Assembly (NCBI RefSeq): GCF_023509825.1
Contig: NZ_JAKQXY010000002.1
Span: 1-64,000 of the forward strand
Source of the DNA: Spiroplasma attinicola
GTDB lineage: Bacteria; Bacillota_I; Bacilli_A; Mycoplasmatales; VBWQ01
Length of the DNA stretch: 64,000 bases
Reading direction: 5' to 3'
The notes under the pieces are model-generated. The model had not been told where the DNA came from, searched no databases, and was given only the letters and a program-made list of their open reading frames with translations. Of this stretch, positions 15,705 through 26,700 are shown one piece after another; the stretch's first letter is position 1; every line of letters starts with the position of its first letter. The position numbers and the translations under genes are program-made.

Positions 15705-16493
15705 ATGAAAATCGGAATTTTAGGTGCAGGGCACTTAGGTAAGAGTATTATTAATGGATTATTAAATAGCAAAAGATATAAGTATTCTGATTTTAGGATT
15801 GTTGTTAATAGTAATGAAAGTCAACAAGCTTTTAAAAAAGAAGGATTTTTAGTTAGTCAAGATTGAAAATTTATCCAGGATTGCGATTTAATAATTTTAG
15901 CTTTATTGCCACAAAATATTATTGATTTAAAAGGTAAGTTACAAGCAACTTTTAAGAAACAAATGATTTTATCAGTTGCTAGTGGTATTACTTTAAAACA
16001 ATTAAAAACAATCTTTCCTACTTGTTCAGTGACAAGAGTCATGCCAAATACTTCTGTTCAATATAATCAATCAATGATAATGGTAACAAAAGAAGGAACA
16101 AAAGATGCTAATAAAGAAGCATTAAATCTTTTTAAATGATTAGGCAAAACAATTGTTTTATCTGAAAAACAAATTCATACTTTCATTGCCATTTGTGGTA
16201 GTGCTAGTGCCTATTTGTATTACTGATTACAACCATTAATGAAGTTAGCAATCGTTGATGACATTAGTGAAGCAGATAGTAAAGTAATTATTACTAATCT
16301 TTTACTTGGTGTTGCTGCAAATATTAGTAATAGTTCAGCATCTTTAGAAATGCTACAAAACCAGGTTGCTACTACAGGTGGTACAACAATCGAAGCGATT
16401 AAAGTTTTTGATGAATATCATCTAAAAGATGTTATTAAACAAGCAATAGAAGCAGTTGCTAAAAAAAGTGTCTCACAAAGTTTAGAATCATAA
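15705..16493 (+). CDS. proC: Pyrroline-5-carboxylate reductase
   Basis: A 262-aa enzyme that reduces pyrroline-5-carboxylate to proline with NAD(P)H. The N-terminal Rossmann motif GILGAGHLG, the conserved TRVMPNT, the GSASAYLYYW region and the C-terminal VATTGGTTIEAI signature all match ProC. The ribosome site is weak, which fits translation coupled to the upstream SIR2-like gene. Core metabolism inside an accessory region. Confidence 0.93.
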
Positions 16494-16545
16494 TTTAAAA
16501 ATAATTCTATATAATAGAGGTAAGTACTAAGTAGGAGGGGTTATT

Positions 16546-16629
16546 ATGGCTAGTGAAAAAAGCGATAAAAAATGTAATTGTCATTGCGAAAGTTGCAATT
16601 GTGAAAATTGTCATTGTAAACACCATTAA
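16546..16629 (+). CDS. 27-aa Cys/His-rich peptide, metallothionein-like
   Basis: A tiny gene with a very strong ribosome site (TAGGAGGGG, 6-7 bp before ATG) and its own terminator. The peptide has seven cysteines (residues 10, 12, 14, 17, 19, 22, 24) arranged as CxCxC-xx-CxC-xx-CxC, plus histidines at 13, 23, 26 and 27. Such spacing is the mark of small metal-thiolate proteins that bind Zn, Cu or Cd. A TATAAT box lies at 16510-16515. I know of no named family for it; metal binding is inferred from composition. Confidence 0.75.
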   Translation: MASEKSDKKCNCHCESCNCENCHCKHH

Positions 16630-16647
16630 TAAATTCTTTTATTAAAA

Positions 16648-16682
16648 AAACTAATAATCTTAGCTTAGATTATTAGTTTTCA
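16648..16682 (+). terminator. Terminator after the Cys-rich peptide
   Basis: AAACTAATAATCT pairs with AGATTATTAGTTT around TAGCTT, with a T-rich tail. Confidence 0.8.
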
Positions 16683-16794
16683 TATTTATATTTTATGTGT
16701 TTTTATTTAATACAGTAAAGAATAATTTTCAAAATGTTTTGATAAAAAGTAAAAACTAATGATAAGATTAATTCATAAACTTAAGTAGGGGATT

Positions 16795-17514
16795 ATGATG
16801 AATGAATTAAGTTTACCTAGATATATTTTTTCATATATTAATGAACAGAATGATGCCAAAGTATTTAATAGGGCACTTAGTAAATCGATTAATTCTGGTA
16901 AAATTCAAAATATTGGAAATAATCTTTTAAGATTTAGTTCAGATATTCAGAAACCCGATGAATTTATTATACTTAAAGAAGAAATAGTTTTAGATCAAGA
17001 ATTAGTATTTTCTTTAACTAAATTAATTTTAAGTCAATTGGAATTAAGTAAGAAAATTCCAACAAGAAATGGATTAGAAATAGGAAATTATCGAGAACGG
17101 GATAAAGGAAGCATTGCATCAATAATTAATAATTTAGTTTGTTATAAATGATTTCTTAATAAAGATAATATTTCAGTTTTAGATATGACTGCTGATATTA
17201 TGTATCGGATAGCAACGATAAATCATCCTTTTACTAATGGTAACAAAAGAACTGCACTCTTGTCTGCTGGTGCTTTTTTAGATAGTATTGGTTTATATTT
17301 ATATAAGTTTGATATTAAACCAGATTATCTAGAAAAATGAGAAAAATTTATGTTAGAAATAGCAGATAATAAAAATGAAAAAGAAACAATAGAACAAATT
17401 AAAACTAAATTATTAAATTCAATTTGAATGAATTTCAATAATGAAATTATTTTAGAAACTGAAATTGAAAAGTCTATTGTCAAGGAGCCCGAACATGAAA
17501 AAATTGAACTTTAA
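16795..17514 (+). CDS. Fic/Doc family protein, probable toxin
   Basis: A 239-aa protein with the Fic/Doc active-site motif HPFTNGNKRT (residues 144-153) in the expected helical setting. Doc-type proteins phosphorylate, and Fic proteins AMPylate, target proteins; GNKRT is closer to Doc. The N-terminal 100 residues match nothing I recognise. A plausible promoter (TTGATA, 18 bp, TAAGAT) lies at 16739-16768 and AGTAGGGG precedes the start. The 3' end overlaps a 44-codon gene by 20 bp. Confidence 0.8.
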
Positions 17515-17629
17515 AAATTTGCCAAACAGCAATGAAAAATATGGTCAAAAGAACATTGAACGAGCAATTGAAAGTAACAAGAATAACGATTTTTTAATTG
17601 AAGTTGCAAAGAGATTGGCAGATAAATAA
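17495..17629 (+). CDS. 44-aa protein overlapping the Fic/Doc gene
   Basis: ATG 17495 lies inside the end of the Fic/Doc gene and is preceded by CAAGGAGC, a strong ribosome site embedded in that gene's codons. The 44-residue product is polar and probably helical and ends in EVAKRLADK. The overlap suggests coupled translation, and an antitoxin or modulator role is possible. Phd antitoxins usually precede doc, so this order would be unusual. No domain recognised. Confidence 0.55.
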   Translation: MKKLNFKNLPNSNEKYGQKNIERAIESNKNNDFLIEVAKRLADK

Positions 17630-17643
17630 AATTAAATTTCATT

Positions 17644-17690
17644 AAAAATCAATTTTTAATTTAAATTAAAAATTGATTTTTCTTTTTCCC
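17644..17690 (+). terminator. Palindromic terminator
   Basis: A perfect 38-bp palindrome (17644-17681, each arm 19 bases starting AAAAATCAATTT) followed by CTTTTTC. It closes the Fic/Doc pair. Confidence 0.8.
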
Positions 17691-17767
17691 TTATATTTTT
17701 AAAATATTTTTTATGTTAAAATTTAAATGACTTTCTTGGGAATATATAAAGAATTAGGAAAAATAAG

Positions 17768-19591
17768 GTGAAAGTTTTGAATTGAAGAAATATAAGATTA
17801 CTTCCAGTTAACCCTAGATTTACATTAATGGAAGATTTAGATTGAAAGAAAATTGGAAATAATAAAGAAAAAAATTATACTAATTATAATTTAATAGATA
17901 ATATATGTCATTTATTAAATTTTGAAGATGATTTTTCTGATTTTTTAGAATTATTAAATTCAATTATAGAAAATGGTTGAGATAAATATTCAAAGATTTT
18001 TATTATTAAAGGTCAAGATGGTTACTTTTATTGTGTAGAAGGAAATAGAAGATTAATGGTATTAAATTTAATTTCTGATTTTTCTTCTTTTAATAAAGTA
18101 GATCAAGACAAAATTGAAAAAGCATTTAAAGATGAAAAATTATCTTTTAATAAAATGAAGAAAATTATAAAAGCATTTAAAAATGATATTCCTACTGATA
18201 TAAGTATAGAATTTTTAGATTTACCAAAAAATGAAGATGAAGTTATTGAAATTTGACGTACAATAAATTCAAAGCATGTGGGTGAAGAAATTGGTAAACG
18301 AGGTCATTCAAGATTTAAATATTTTTATGATTTAATGCATTATGCAGAAAAATTACAAAAAGAAAATAATACTTATGATCAAATTGTACAAAAATGTTCC
18401 TTAATTTTTAATAAAAAGAAAGAAATTATTCAATTAGATCTTAAAAATGGAATATGAATAATGTATGTGACAGAAATTTATAATAAATCTACTAATAAAA
18501 CAAAGATTCAAGATAAAATTGATTTTACAAATATGAAAATTTCTAGTTTGGAATTATTACCGACTCAAAATATTAAATTTAATGATAATAATGAGAGAAT
18601 TTCAAATATTTTAAATTTATATTGAGATTCACAAAATTTAAAATTAATAATAAAAAACCAAGAAATTAATCAAGAAGAAGTTTTAATTTTTTTGGTAAAT
18701 CAATGTCTGAAAAAAATGATTACTACTCGAGGTATTAAGCCAGAACTTTATGATGATTTGTCTAGTTTATTTTATAAAGAAGTCTTTAAGACAGAAAACC
18801 ACAAAGATTACATTAAAAAATTAAAACAACAAAAAACAAAAACAAAAACTGAAAAACAAGAAATTGAAATTACTGATAATATTAAAGAAATTCAAAAAAT
18901 GTCTTTAAAAATTAATTTTAATAATAAAGATAATAATTTAATTTGATCTATTAAATATTTATGAAAATATGATTTAGTTACTTTAGATGCTTTAAGCATA
19001 ATAGATAAAAATGGTTATCCTTATTCCACTTTGTCTCTTATTTTAAGAACAACAATTGAAAATTTTCTTTTGTTATTAATTTATATGGATGAATTTGCAT
19101 ATAAATATATTTATAATCTTTATCAAAATTTAAATAATGAGAACATGTTTAAAATATGAGATAAATATAATTCTGTTATTAATAATAGAAATGATTTTGG
19201 TTTGGCGGAACCATTAGTAAAAAGTAATTATAAGTTATTAGTAAAGAAAATTGATTCATGTAATTCCAAAGTAAATAAAAATTTAAAAACACTTTTAAGG
19301 ATATTTTTGAAAAATAAATTTTTAAATTGAAAAGATATTTCGAAAATATTGGAAAACTCTCCAAATATAACTCAAAAATATAATTCTAAAATTTTGGATA
19401 GTATAAATAGTTTATTACCTACATTACAAAAGGAATTATTTGATGAAAATTTATTTGCAATTTTAAATAAGTTAGTTCATACTCCTCATTACTTAAGAAG
19501 TAATAAAAATGAAATTATAGATGCTTGTGCAAGAACGTTTGGCTTGATTAAAGAAGTATTAAAATTTTTTAGTATAATAATAATTGAATAA
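17768..19591 (+). CDS. ParB-like domain protein in a DNA-modification cluster
   Basis: About 607 aa. The N-terminus has the ParB/Srx fold landmarks LLPVNPRF (11-18) and EGNRRLMVL (91-99), the conserved pocket of ParB-like nuclease/CTPase domains. The long remainder is Lys/Asn-rich, helical, and not recognised. It stands first in a four-gene run with two DNA methyltransferases and a B3-like protein, so it may be the nuclease or regulator of a modification-based defence system. The start is uncertain: GTG 17768, or TTG 17777 with AAGGTG as ribosome site. Many TGA Trp codons. Confidence 0.6.
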
Positions 19592-19618
19592 TAAAAATTT
19601 AAAAAAAGAGGTAAAATA

Positions 19619-20833
19619 ATGAAATTGGATACAAACATAGTAATTTATAGGGATTTTCAAACTGGTAAAAATTTAGAATTGCCAAAAGAAGATACTTGAA
19701 AAGAGCATAACCGACTTTGAGGTGATCAAATGCATCGTATTTGTTCTTATGTAGCTATGTTCTCTCCAAGTTTGGCTAGTTTTTTTCTTAAAACATATAG
19801 TGACAAGAATGATGTTGTATTAGATACATTTTCTGGAAGAGGTACTACTCTTTTAGAAGCAAGATTGTTAGATCGTAAATGTTATGCTATAGATTTAAAT
19901 CCATTTGCATATGTTTTGTCTCGTGCAAAATCTCAAAGTTTTAAAATTGAAGATGTTTTAAAAAGAATTAATTATTGAGAAAAAAAGTATTTTTCAAATA
20001 ATAATATTATTTATGATTTTGATAATACTTATGATGATTTAAAAGTTTATTATAGTGAGAAAAATTTACATCAATTAGTTTTTATTAAGAAAAATTTAGG
20101 AATAAGATTTAAAAAAATATCAACTCTTGATAATTTTATTTTGGCTATAACGTTAGGTATTATGCATGGACCTATGAGAAAAAGTGGAAAGTCAATATAT
20201 TTTTCATTAAGTATGAGTAATCATACTTCAATGTCAGTTAATTATGTTAGAAATTATGCTGTAAAACATAATCTTAAGAAACCTGATGATGATAATATAT
20301 TTGAGAAAATAAAAAATCGTGCAATTTATATTTTAAAAAAATCAAAATATTCTAATAATATTGCTCAAGTAAAATTAGGAAATGCTTTAGAAATAAATAA
20401 ATATTTTGATATTAAACCAAAATTAATTTTTACTTCACCACCTTATTTAAATTTAATTAATTATACAAAACAAAATTGAATTAAAATGTGAATGTTGGGT
20501 TTTAATAATAATCAAGATAACAATAATATTAAATTAGATGATCGTCATAATTTTTTAAGTTATAAAATTTTTATGACTAATTATTTATTAGAAATTGCAA
20601 AAATTTGTAATAATGATACTACAGTTATTTTAGTAATTGGTGATGCTAATAATAAAAGAATACATAATTATTTTGAATTAATGTGAGATGAAATTAAAAA
20701 AGTTGTTCCTTTTAGATTAAAAGAAACATATGCTGATTCTATTATTCAAGAAAAAAAAGCTACTAATTCTTTAGGCACAAAAGCAGGCAGAGCAACTAGA
20801 GTAGATAGGATGTATATTTTTAAATTAAAATAA
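19619..20833 (+). CDS. DNA methyltransferase with TSPPY motif (m4C type)
   Basis: A 404-aa methylase. S-adenosylmethionine motif I is DTFSGRGTT (residues 69-77), the cofactor acidic residue lies in YAIDLNP (89-95), and catalytic motif IV is TSPPY (272-276). SPPY is typical of N4-cytosine methylases, though some N6-adenine enzymes share it. The middle stretch (SNHTSMSVNYVRNY) belongs to a recurring methylase subfamily. GAGGT precedes ATG 19619; only 27 bp separate it from the ParB-like gene. It would modify one strand or one site of the system's target. Confidence 0.85.
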
Positions 20834-20893
20834 TTAACTTTAATATTTTCTATATAATTAGATTATTAAATATCACAGAAAGGATTGTTTAGA

Positions 20894-21862
20894 ATGAAAA
20901 AATATAAGGTTTTAAGCCTTTTTGCTGGGATTGGTGGAATTGATTTAGGTTTTAAAAAAGTTAATGTAGATTCAATTTTAGCAAATGATATTGACAAGTT
21001 TTGTAAAATTACTTTTTCTGAAAATTTTCCCAATACTGAATTTATTCTTGATGATATAACTAATTTAAAAATAGAACAATTACCTAATTTTGATATTTTA
21101 GCTGGTGGTTTTCCATGTCAACCTTTTTCTGTAGCTGGTAAAAGAAAAGGATTTAATGATGATAGAGGAAATTTATTTTTTCAAGTGACAAAAATAATAT
21201 ATGAATTAGTTAAGATAAACAGAAAACCAGAAGTAGTTTTTTTAGAAAATGTAAAAAATTTATATACTCATGATTTTGGAAAAACTTATAAAATAATTAA
21301 AGAAGAGTTAAAAAAATTAGATTATGAAGTTACAGAAAAAATATTAAATACCTGTGAATATGGTAATATTCCGCAAAATAGAGAAAGACTATTTATAATA
21401 GCGTTTTCTTCAAAAAAAGCTTTTAATAAGTTTCAATGACCTGAAAAAATACCATTAACAAATACAATAAATAAATTAATAGATTGAAATAAAGAAGTTC
21501 CTTCGCAATACTATTATTCAGAAAAGAGTAAAGTTTTTAACTTATTAAAAGAAAATGTAGTTAAAAATAATGCTATATATCAATATAGACGTGTTTATGT
21601 TAGAGAAAATAAATCAGGTTTATCACCTACTCTAACAGCTAATATGGGTATGGGAGGACATAATATACCTATAATAAAAGATAATTTTGAAAGAATAAGA
21701 AAGTTAACACCAGAAGAATGTTTATTATTACAAGGATTTCCAAAAAATTATATAATTCCAGAAAATTTAAGTAATTCAACTATATATAAACAAATTGGAA
21801 ATTCTGTTTCGGTTACTGTTATTGAACGTATAGCAGAAAATATAATTAAAGCTTTAAATTAA
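20894..21862 (+). CDS. DNA (cytosine-5-)-methyltransferase
   Basis: A 322-aa m5C methylase with all main motifs: SLFAGIGGIDLG (motif I), GGFPCQPFS with nucleophile Cys75 (IV), FLENV (VI), PQNRERLF (VIII) and QIGNSV (X). The target-recognition region reads YRRVYVRENKSGLSPTLTAN, a style I associate from memory with enzymes of GC-rich targets such as the NgoAVII group. ATG 20894 follows AGAAAGGA; a TTG at 20885 is too close to that site. It probably protects DNA together with the m4C enzyme upstream. Confidence 0.92.
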
Positions 21863-21909
21863 AAAATGCATTGTACTTTAGATGATTATTAAAATAGTGA
21901 GGTTCAACG

Positions 21910-22416
21910 ATGGAAAAAGAAGATAACAAAATGCAGAAAATAATTTTACCTTTATATTCTTATAAAAAAGGAAAAGAAAAAATTATTAATAAAAAAAGTG
22001 GCTTAAATCAGTGAAATGCAAAGGGTAGGTTAAGACATAATGATGAAGTTTATATACCTTTTCCTTCTGAACTTAGAGAAAAATTTAAAAATTTTTTTCC
22101 TGACAGAAAATATCCATTTAAAGTTAAGTTACCTAATGGAGAAATTTTAAATATGAAAGTATGTCAACAAGGAGGAAAAGCAATAATGTCTAATCCTAAT
22201 AAAGATTTAGGTAAGTGGATATTAAGAGATGTTTTGAAAATTCCTGAAAAAAAGGTAGTGAAATATAAAGATTTATTAGAAATAGGAATTGATAGTGTTG
22301 TCTTTGAAAAATTTGATAATTTTTACAAATTAGACTTTCAAAAAATTGGTTCATATGAATTTTTTATACAAAATTTTGTTTTAGATGATTATAATGATTT
22401 AAATAAAGATTTTTAG
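21910..22416 (+). CDS. B3-like DNA-binding domain protein (NgoFVII/BfiI-type C-domain)
   Basis: A 168-aa protein that resembles only the C-terminal DNA-recognition domain of NgoFVII-family (PLD-type) restriction enzymes: SGLNQWNAKGRLRHNDEVYI, FFPDRKYPFKVKLPNG, and KAIMSNPNKDLGKWILR. In R.NgoAVII and R.BfiI this fold (B3-like) reads the target, while a separate N-terminal PLD domain cuts. The cutting domain is absent here. Strong coupling to the m5C methylase (48 bp gap) suggests a recognition subunit or the remnant of a restriction enzyme. Confidence 0.65.
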
Positions 22417-22448
22417 TTTAAAAATATATAAAAATTAACTAAAAGATA

Positions 22449-22477
22449 TTGTATTTTACTCTAATTTATAATATAAT
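22449..22477 (+). promoter_or_regulatory. Promoter of the rplJ leader
   Basis: TTGTAT (22449-22454), exactly 17 bp, TATAAT (22472-22477). It sits right ahead of the L10 leader. Confidence 0.75.
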
Positions 22478-22483
22478 ATTTAA

Positions 22484-22640
22484 ACTAGAAAATAAGCCTA
22501 AGACAGCAACGGACACAAGTCTTAATCATGTTGCCCAGGTAAATTCCATGTTTTCTTTATGTGGTAATTAATACTCGGGTTCACTCGAGTTTTTACATTG
22601 CTTATAATCTAGTAACAAAATTCTAGAAGAAGGAGGTGTA
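22484..22640 (+). promoter_or_regulatory. L10 ribosomal leader (rplJL autoregulation)
   Basis: The untranslated leader includes AGACAGCAACGGACACAAG, the conserved core of the L10 leader where the L10(L12)4 complex binds its own mRNA. A hairpin near the end (ACTCG at 22573 pairing with CGAGT, then TTTTT) can act as an attenuator before the ribosome site AGGAGGTG. It explains the 150-bp gap between promoter and rplJ. Confidence 0.75.
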
Positions 22641-22644
22641 ATTG

Positions 22645-23145
22645 ATGCGCCCAGCAATGGTAGAAAAACAAAAAATTATTAATCAAATTCATGATCAAAT
22701 TACAAAAGCAAAAACAACAATTGTTGTTCAATATCAAGGATTGGATGTAAGTTTATTAAGTCAATTAAGACATGAACTAAAGCAAGCCGGAGCCGAAATT
22801 AAAGTTTATAAAAACAATTTAGTTAGTCGTGCTTTGAAAGATAGCAAGTTTACTGATTTAGATCAATCATTAATTGGTCCAAATGCATTTGTTTTTGGTT
22901 TTGAAAATGATTTAAAGACTGCGAAAGTTTTATCAGATTTTGCTAAGAAAAATAAGTTGTTAAAACTGAAAGCCGGTATTTTTGATAATAAAGTAATTGA
23001 TCAAAAACAATTACTAGTTATTGCATCATTACCACCAAAAGAAATCTTATTATCAATGTTATTGAGTGTTTTACAAGCACCTGTGCAAAAATTAGCAGCA
23101 GCATTTGATGCAGTTGCAAAACAAAAAGACCCATCAATTAAATAA
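22645..23145 (+). CDS. rplJ: Ribosomal protein L10
   Basis: A 166-aa L10. Typical features are the N-terminal rRNA-binding domain (RPAMVEKQ, VVQYQGL, LRHELKQAGAEIKVYKN) and the C-terminal helix that carries L7/L12 dimers. ATG 22645 has AGGAGGTG six bases upstream. It is co-transcribed with rplL, 34 bp away. Confidence 0.95.
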   Translation: MRPAMVEKQKIINQIHDQITKAKTTIVVQYQGLDVSLLSQLRHELKQAGAEIKVYKNNLVSRALKDSKFTDLDQSLIGPNAFVFGFENDLKTAKVLSDFAKKNKLLKLKAGIFDNKVIDQKQLLVIASLPPKEILLSMLLSVLQAPVQKLAAAFDAVAKQKDPSIK

Positions 23146-23179
23146 TAATTAAGAATATATAATAAAAGGAGAAAATAAA

Positions 23180-23563
23180 ATGGAAAAATTAACTAATGCC
23201 GAAATCATTAAGCACGTTAAAACAATGAGTGCTTTAGAATTAAAAGAATTGGTTTCTGCAATTGAAGCAGAATTCGGTGTAACAGCTGCAGCAGCAGTTG
23301 TAGCAGCACCAACAGGGACAGCAGATGCTGCTCAAGAAGAAAAGCAAGCAAGTTCAATCTACTTAAAAGAAGTAGGAGCTGCTAAAGTTGCTGTTATTAA
23401 ATTAATGAAAGAAAAATTAGGAATGGACTTAATGTCTGCTAAAAAAGTAACTGATGCTGTTGCTGAAAAACCACAATTATTAAAAGAAAATGCCTCACCT
23501 GCTGAATTAAAAGATTTAGAAGAAGCTTTCAAAGCAGCTGGAGCAGTTGTTGAAATTAAATAA
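23180..23563 (+). CDS. rplL: Ribosomal protein L7/L12
   Basis: A 127-aa stalk protein. N-terminal dimerisation helices, an Ala-rich hinge (about residues 35-55), and the C-terminal factor-binding domain with KVAVIKLMKE and LGMDLMSAKK. Ribosome site AAAGGAG. It recruits translation GTPases. Confidence 0.95.
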   Translation: MEKLTNAEIIKHVKTMSALELKELVSAIEAEFGVTAAAAVVAAPTGTADAAQEEKQASSIYLKEVGAAKVAVIKLMKEKLGMDLMSAKKVTDAVAEKPQLLKENASPAELKDLEEAFKAAGAVVEIK

Positions 23564-23594
23564 ATTTATTAAAACAAAAAATTTAAGATAACTA

Positions 23595-23620
23595 AAAACC
23601 AGTTTTTGAACTGGTTTTAT
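23595..23620 (+). terminator. Attenuator/terminator between rplL and rpoB
   Basis: AAAACCAGTT pairs with AACTGGTTTT; the T tail is short. This position often holds a partial terminator that lowers rpoBC expression relative to the stalk proteins. A TATAAT sequence at 23663-23668 could give a separate rpoB start, but no good -35 box is seen. Confidence 0.55.
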
Positions 23621-23703
23621 CTACTTAGATAATCTCTAAGCAAATTGTGTTATATTTGACTATATAATAACAAAAAAATAAAAAAACGAATTGGAGCTGG
23701 CCA

Positions 23704-26700
23704 ATGGAATATACAACAAAGAAGTTTGGACATTATGCGTCAAGAAGAGATTATACAAAAGTTTCTGGTAATTTAGATTTACCTGACTTGATTGCAATTC
23801 AAAGAGATACTTACGATTGATTTAACAAACAAGGAATCCAAGAAGTATTTGATGATATTTTTCCAATTACTGATAATGATGATCGGACAATTCTTTCTTT
23901 ACTAGATTGAGAATTTCGGACACCTCGAAGATCAATTAAAGAAGCAAAAGAAGAATCAAAAAATTATGAAGCACCATTATATACGAAATTATCATTAGCA
24001 ATATCTGATAGTAATCGTAAATTACCAATTACCCCAAAAGAAAATATTTTACAATACTTAACTCGTTGAATTAAAGAACAATTTAATATTACTAATATTA
24101 TTGAACCAAAAATTAGTGGTGATACTTATTATTTTGAAGAAAAAACGCCACATAATAATGGTGATTTTTCAAATATTGAAATTATTGTTCAACAAAGAAC
24201 TGATCAAGAATTAGTTGTTGATTTTAATTTAACTCGTGAAGGTGATGTTTTCTTAGGTGATTTTCCAATTATGACTGATAAAGGAACTTTCATCATTAAT
24301 GGTAGTGAAAAAGTTGTGATTTCACAATTAGTTCGTTCACCTGGTGCTTATTTTAAAGTTGAAGTTGATGCTAAAACTGGATTAAAAAAATATTTTGGTG
24401 ACTTAATTCCTTCAAGAGGAACTTGATTAGAATTAGAAACTGATACGAAAAAGAATAAACTAATTAAAAATAAAAATGCTTTAAAAGAAATTATCCAAAT
24501 TAAAGTTGAAAAGTCAAGAAAAATTCTTGTGACAACATTATTAACAGCATTAGGTTTATCAAAAGTTGATATGCTTGATATTCTTGGTAATGATGAAATT
24601 TTATTAAATACTTATCAATATGATGAATATTCAACATGAGAAACTGCTGTTCAAGAAGTTTACAAAAAAATTAAAGCTGGAGAAACTGCAAGTATTGATG
24701 GTGCTTCAAAGTTTTTATTTGGTTTATTATTTGATCGTAAAAAATATGATTTAACTAAAGCCGGAAGATATAAGTTAATTAAAAAATTAACAATTACTGA
24801 TCGTATTTTGAATAAAACTATTGCTCAAGATATTAAAGATAATAAGGGTAATATTGTAATTAAAAAGAATACTTTAATTGACAAAACTAATATTGAAGTT
24901 TTAAAACAAGCCTTAAATAAAGGTGCTTGTTTAATATCTTTAAATTCAGTTGCTAATTCTGAACAAAATCAACATCAACTACAATTAGTTAAAATTTATA
25001 AAGATAATACTGAACAAATTGAAGAAAATATCATTAATGTTGTTGGTGTTACTAACTCTAATGTTGACAGTATTACAATTGCTGATATTGTTGCAACTTT
25101 ATCATACATTTTGAATTTTATTCATGGTGTTGGTAGTGAAGATGATATTGATCATTTAGCTAATCGTCGTGTGCGAACTGTTGGTGAATTATTACAAAAT
25201 CAATTCCGAATTGGGATGGGAAGAATTGAAAAAAATGTTAAAGAAAAGATGGCAACAACTGATATTGACAGAATTAAGCCAACTAATATTACTAACAATA
25301 AACCATTAACAGCGGTTGTTGGTGAATTTTTTAACTTATCACAATTATCACAATTTATGGATCAAACTAATCCTTTGGCTGAATTAGCAAACAAAAGAAG
25401 ACTAACTGCTTTAGGACCAGGTGGTTTATCTCGTGAACGTGCTAGTTTAGAAGTTCGAGATGTCCACTATTCTCACTATGGCCGAATTTGTCCGAGTGAA
25501 ACTCCTGAAGGACCAAATATTGGTTTAATTAGTAACTTGGCAACTTATGCGCGAGTAAATCAATTTGGGTTCATTGAAACACCATATCGAAAAGTAACTA
25601 ATAATAAAGTAACTAATGAAGTTGTTTATTTAACAGCGGGCGAAGAAAAAAATTATATTATTGGTCAAGCTAATATTGAACTTGATAACAATAATAATAT
25701 TAGTAGTAAGAGTGTTATTGCTCGTAATAATGGTGAAAATATTATTGTTAGTCCAAGTGAAATTGATTTTATTGATGTTTCACCAAAACAAATTGTTTCA
25801 ATTGCGACAAGTTGTATTCCATTCTTGGAAAATGATGATGCTAACCGTGCTTTAATGGGAGCTAATATGCAAAGACAAGCAATTCCATTGTTGAAACCAG
25901 ATGCACCAATTGTTGGAACTGGAGTTGAACATGCAGTTGCTCGTGATTCAGGATTGGCAATTTTAGCAAAACAAGCTGGTGTTGTAGCTTATGCTGATGC
26001 TAATGAAATTATTATTAAATCTGAAAAAGATGTTAATACTTATGATTTAAGTCGTTTTGAACGTAGTAACTATGGAACAGCAATTAGTCATCGACCATTA
26101 GTTAAAGTTGGTGATAAAGTTGAAAAAGGGCAAATCTTGGCTGATGGACCATCAATGAAAGATGGTGAATTGGCATTAGGACAAAATGTTATTGTTGGCT
26201 TTATGACTTGAAATGGTTATAACTATGAAGATGCGATTATTCTTAGTGAAAGACTAGTGAAAGATGATGTTTATACTTCAATGCATATTGAAGAATATAC
26301 ATTGGAACGAAGACGAACAAAACAAGGTAAAGAAGAAATTACTAGAGAAATTCCTAATACTTCTGAACAAGCAAGAAAATTCCTTGATGATGACGGAGTT
26401 GTTTTGGTTGGAACTGAAGTAAAAGAAGGCGATATTTTGGTTGGTAAAGTAACACCAAAAGGTCAAACACAACCAACACCAGAAGAAAAATTATTATCAA
26501 TTCTTTATGGTGAAAAATCTCGTAATGTTAAAGATAATTCTTTAAGAGTACCAAATGGTGGTGCTGGAATTGTTCAAAGTATTAAGCGCTATGCGCGTGC
26601 TGAAGGTTATGAATTACCTTCCGAAGTAGAAGAAATTATTCACGTTTACATCGTACAAAAACGAAAAATTCGTGAAGGTGATAAAATGGCTGGAAGACAC

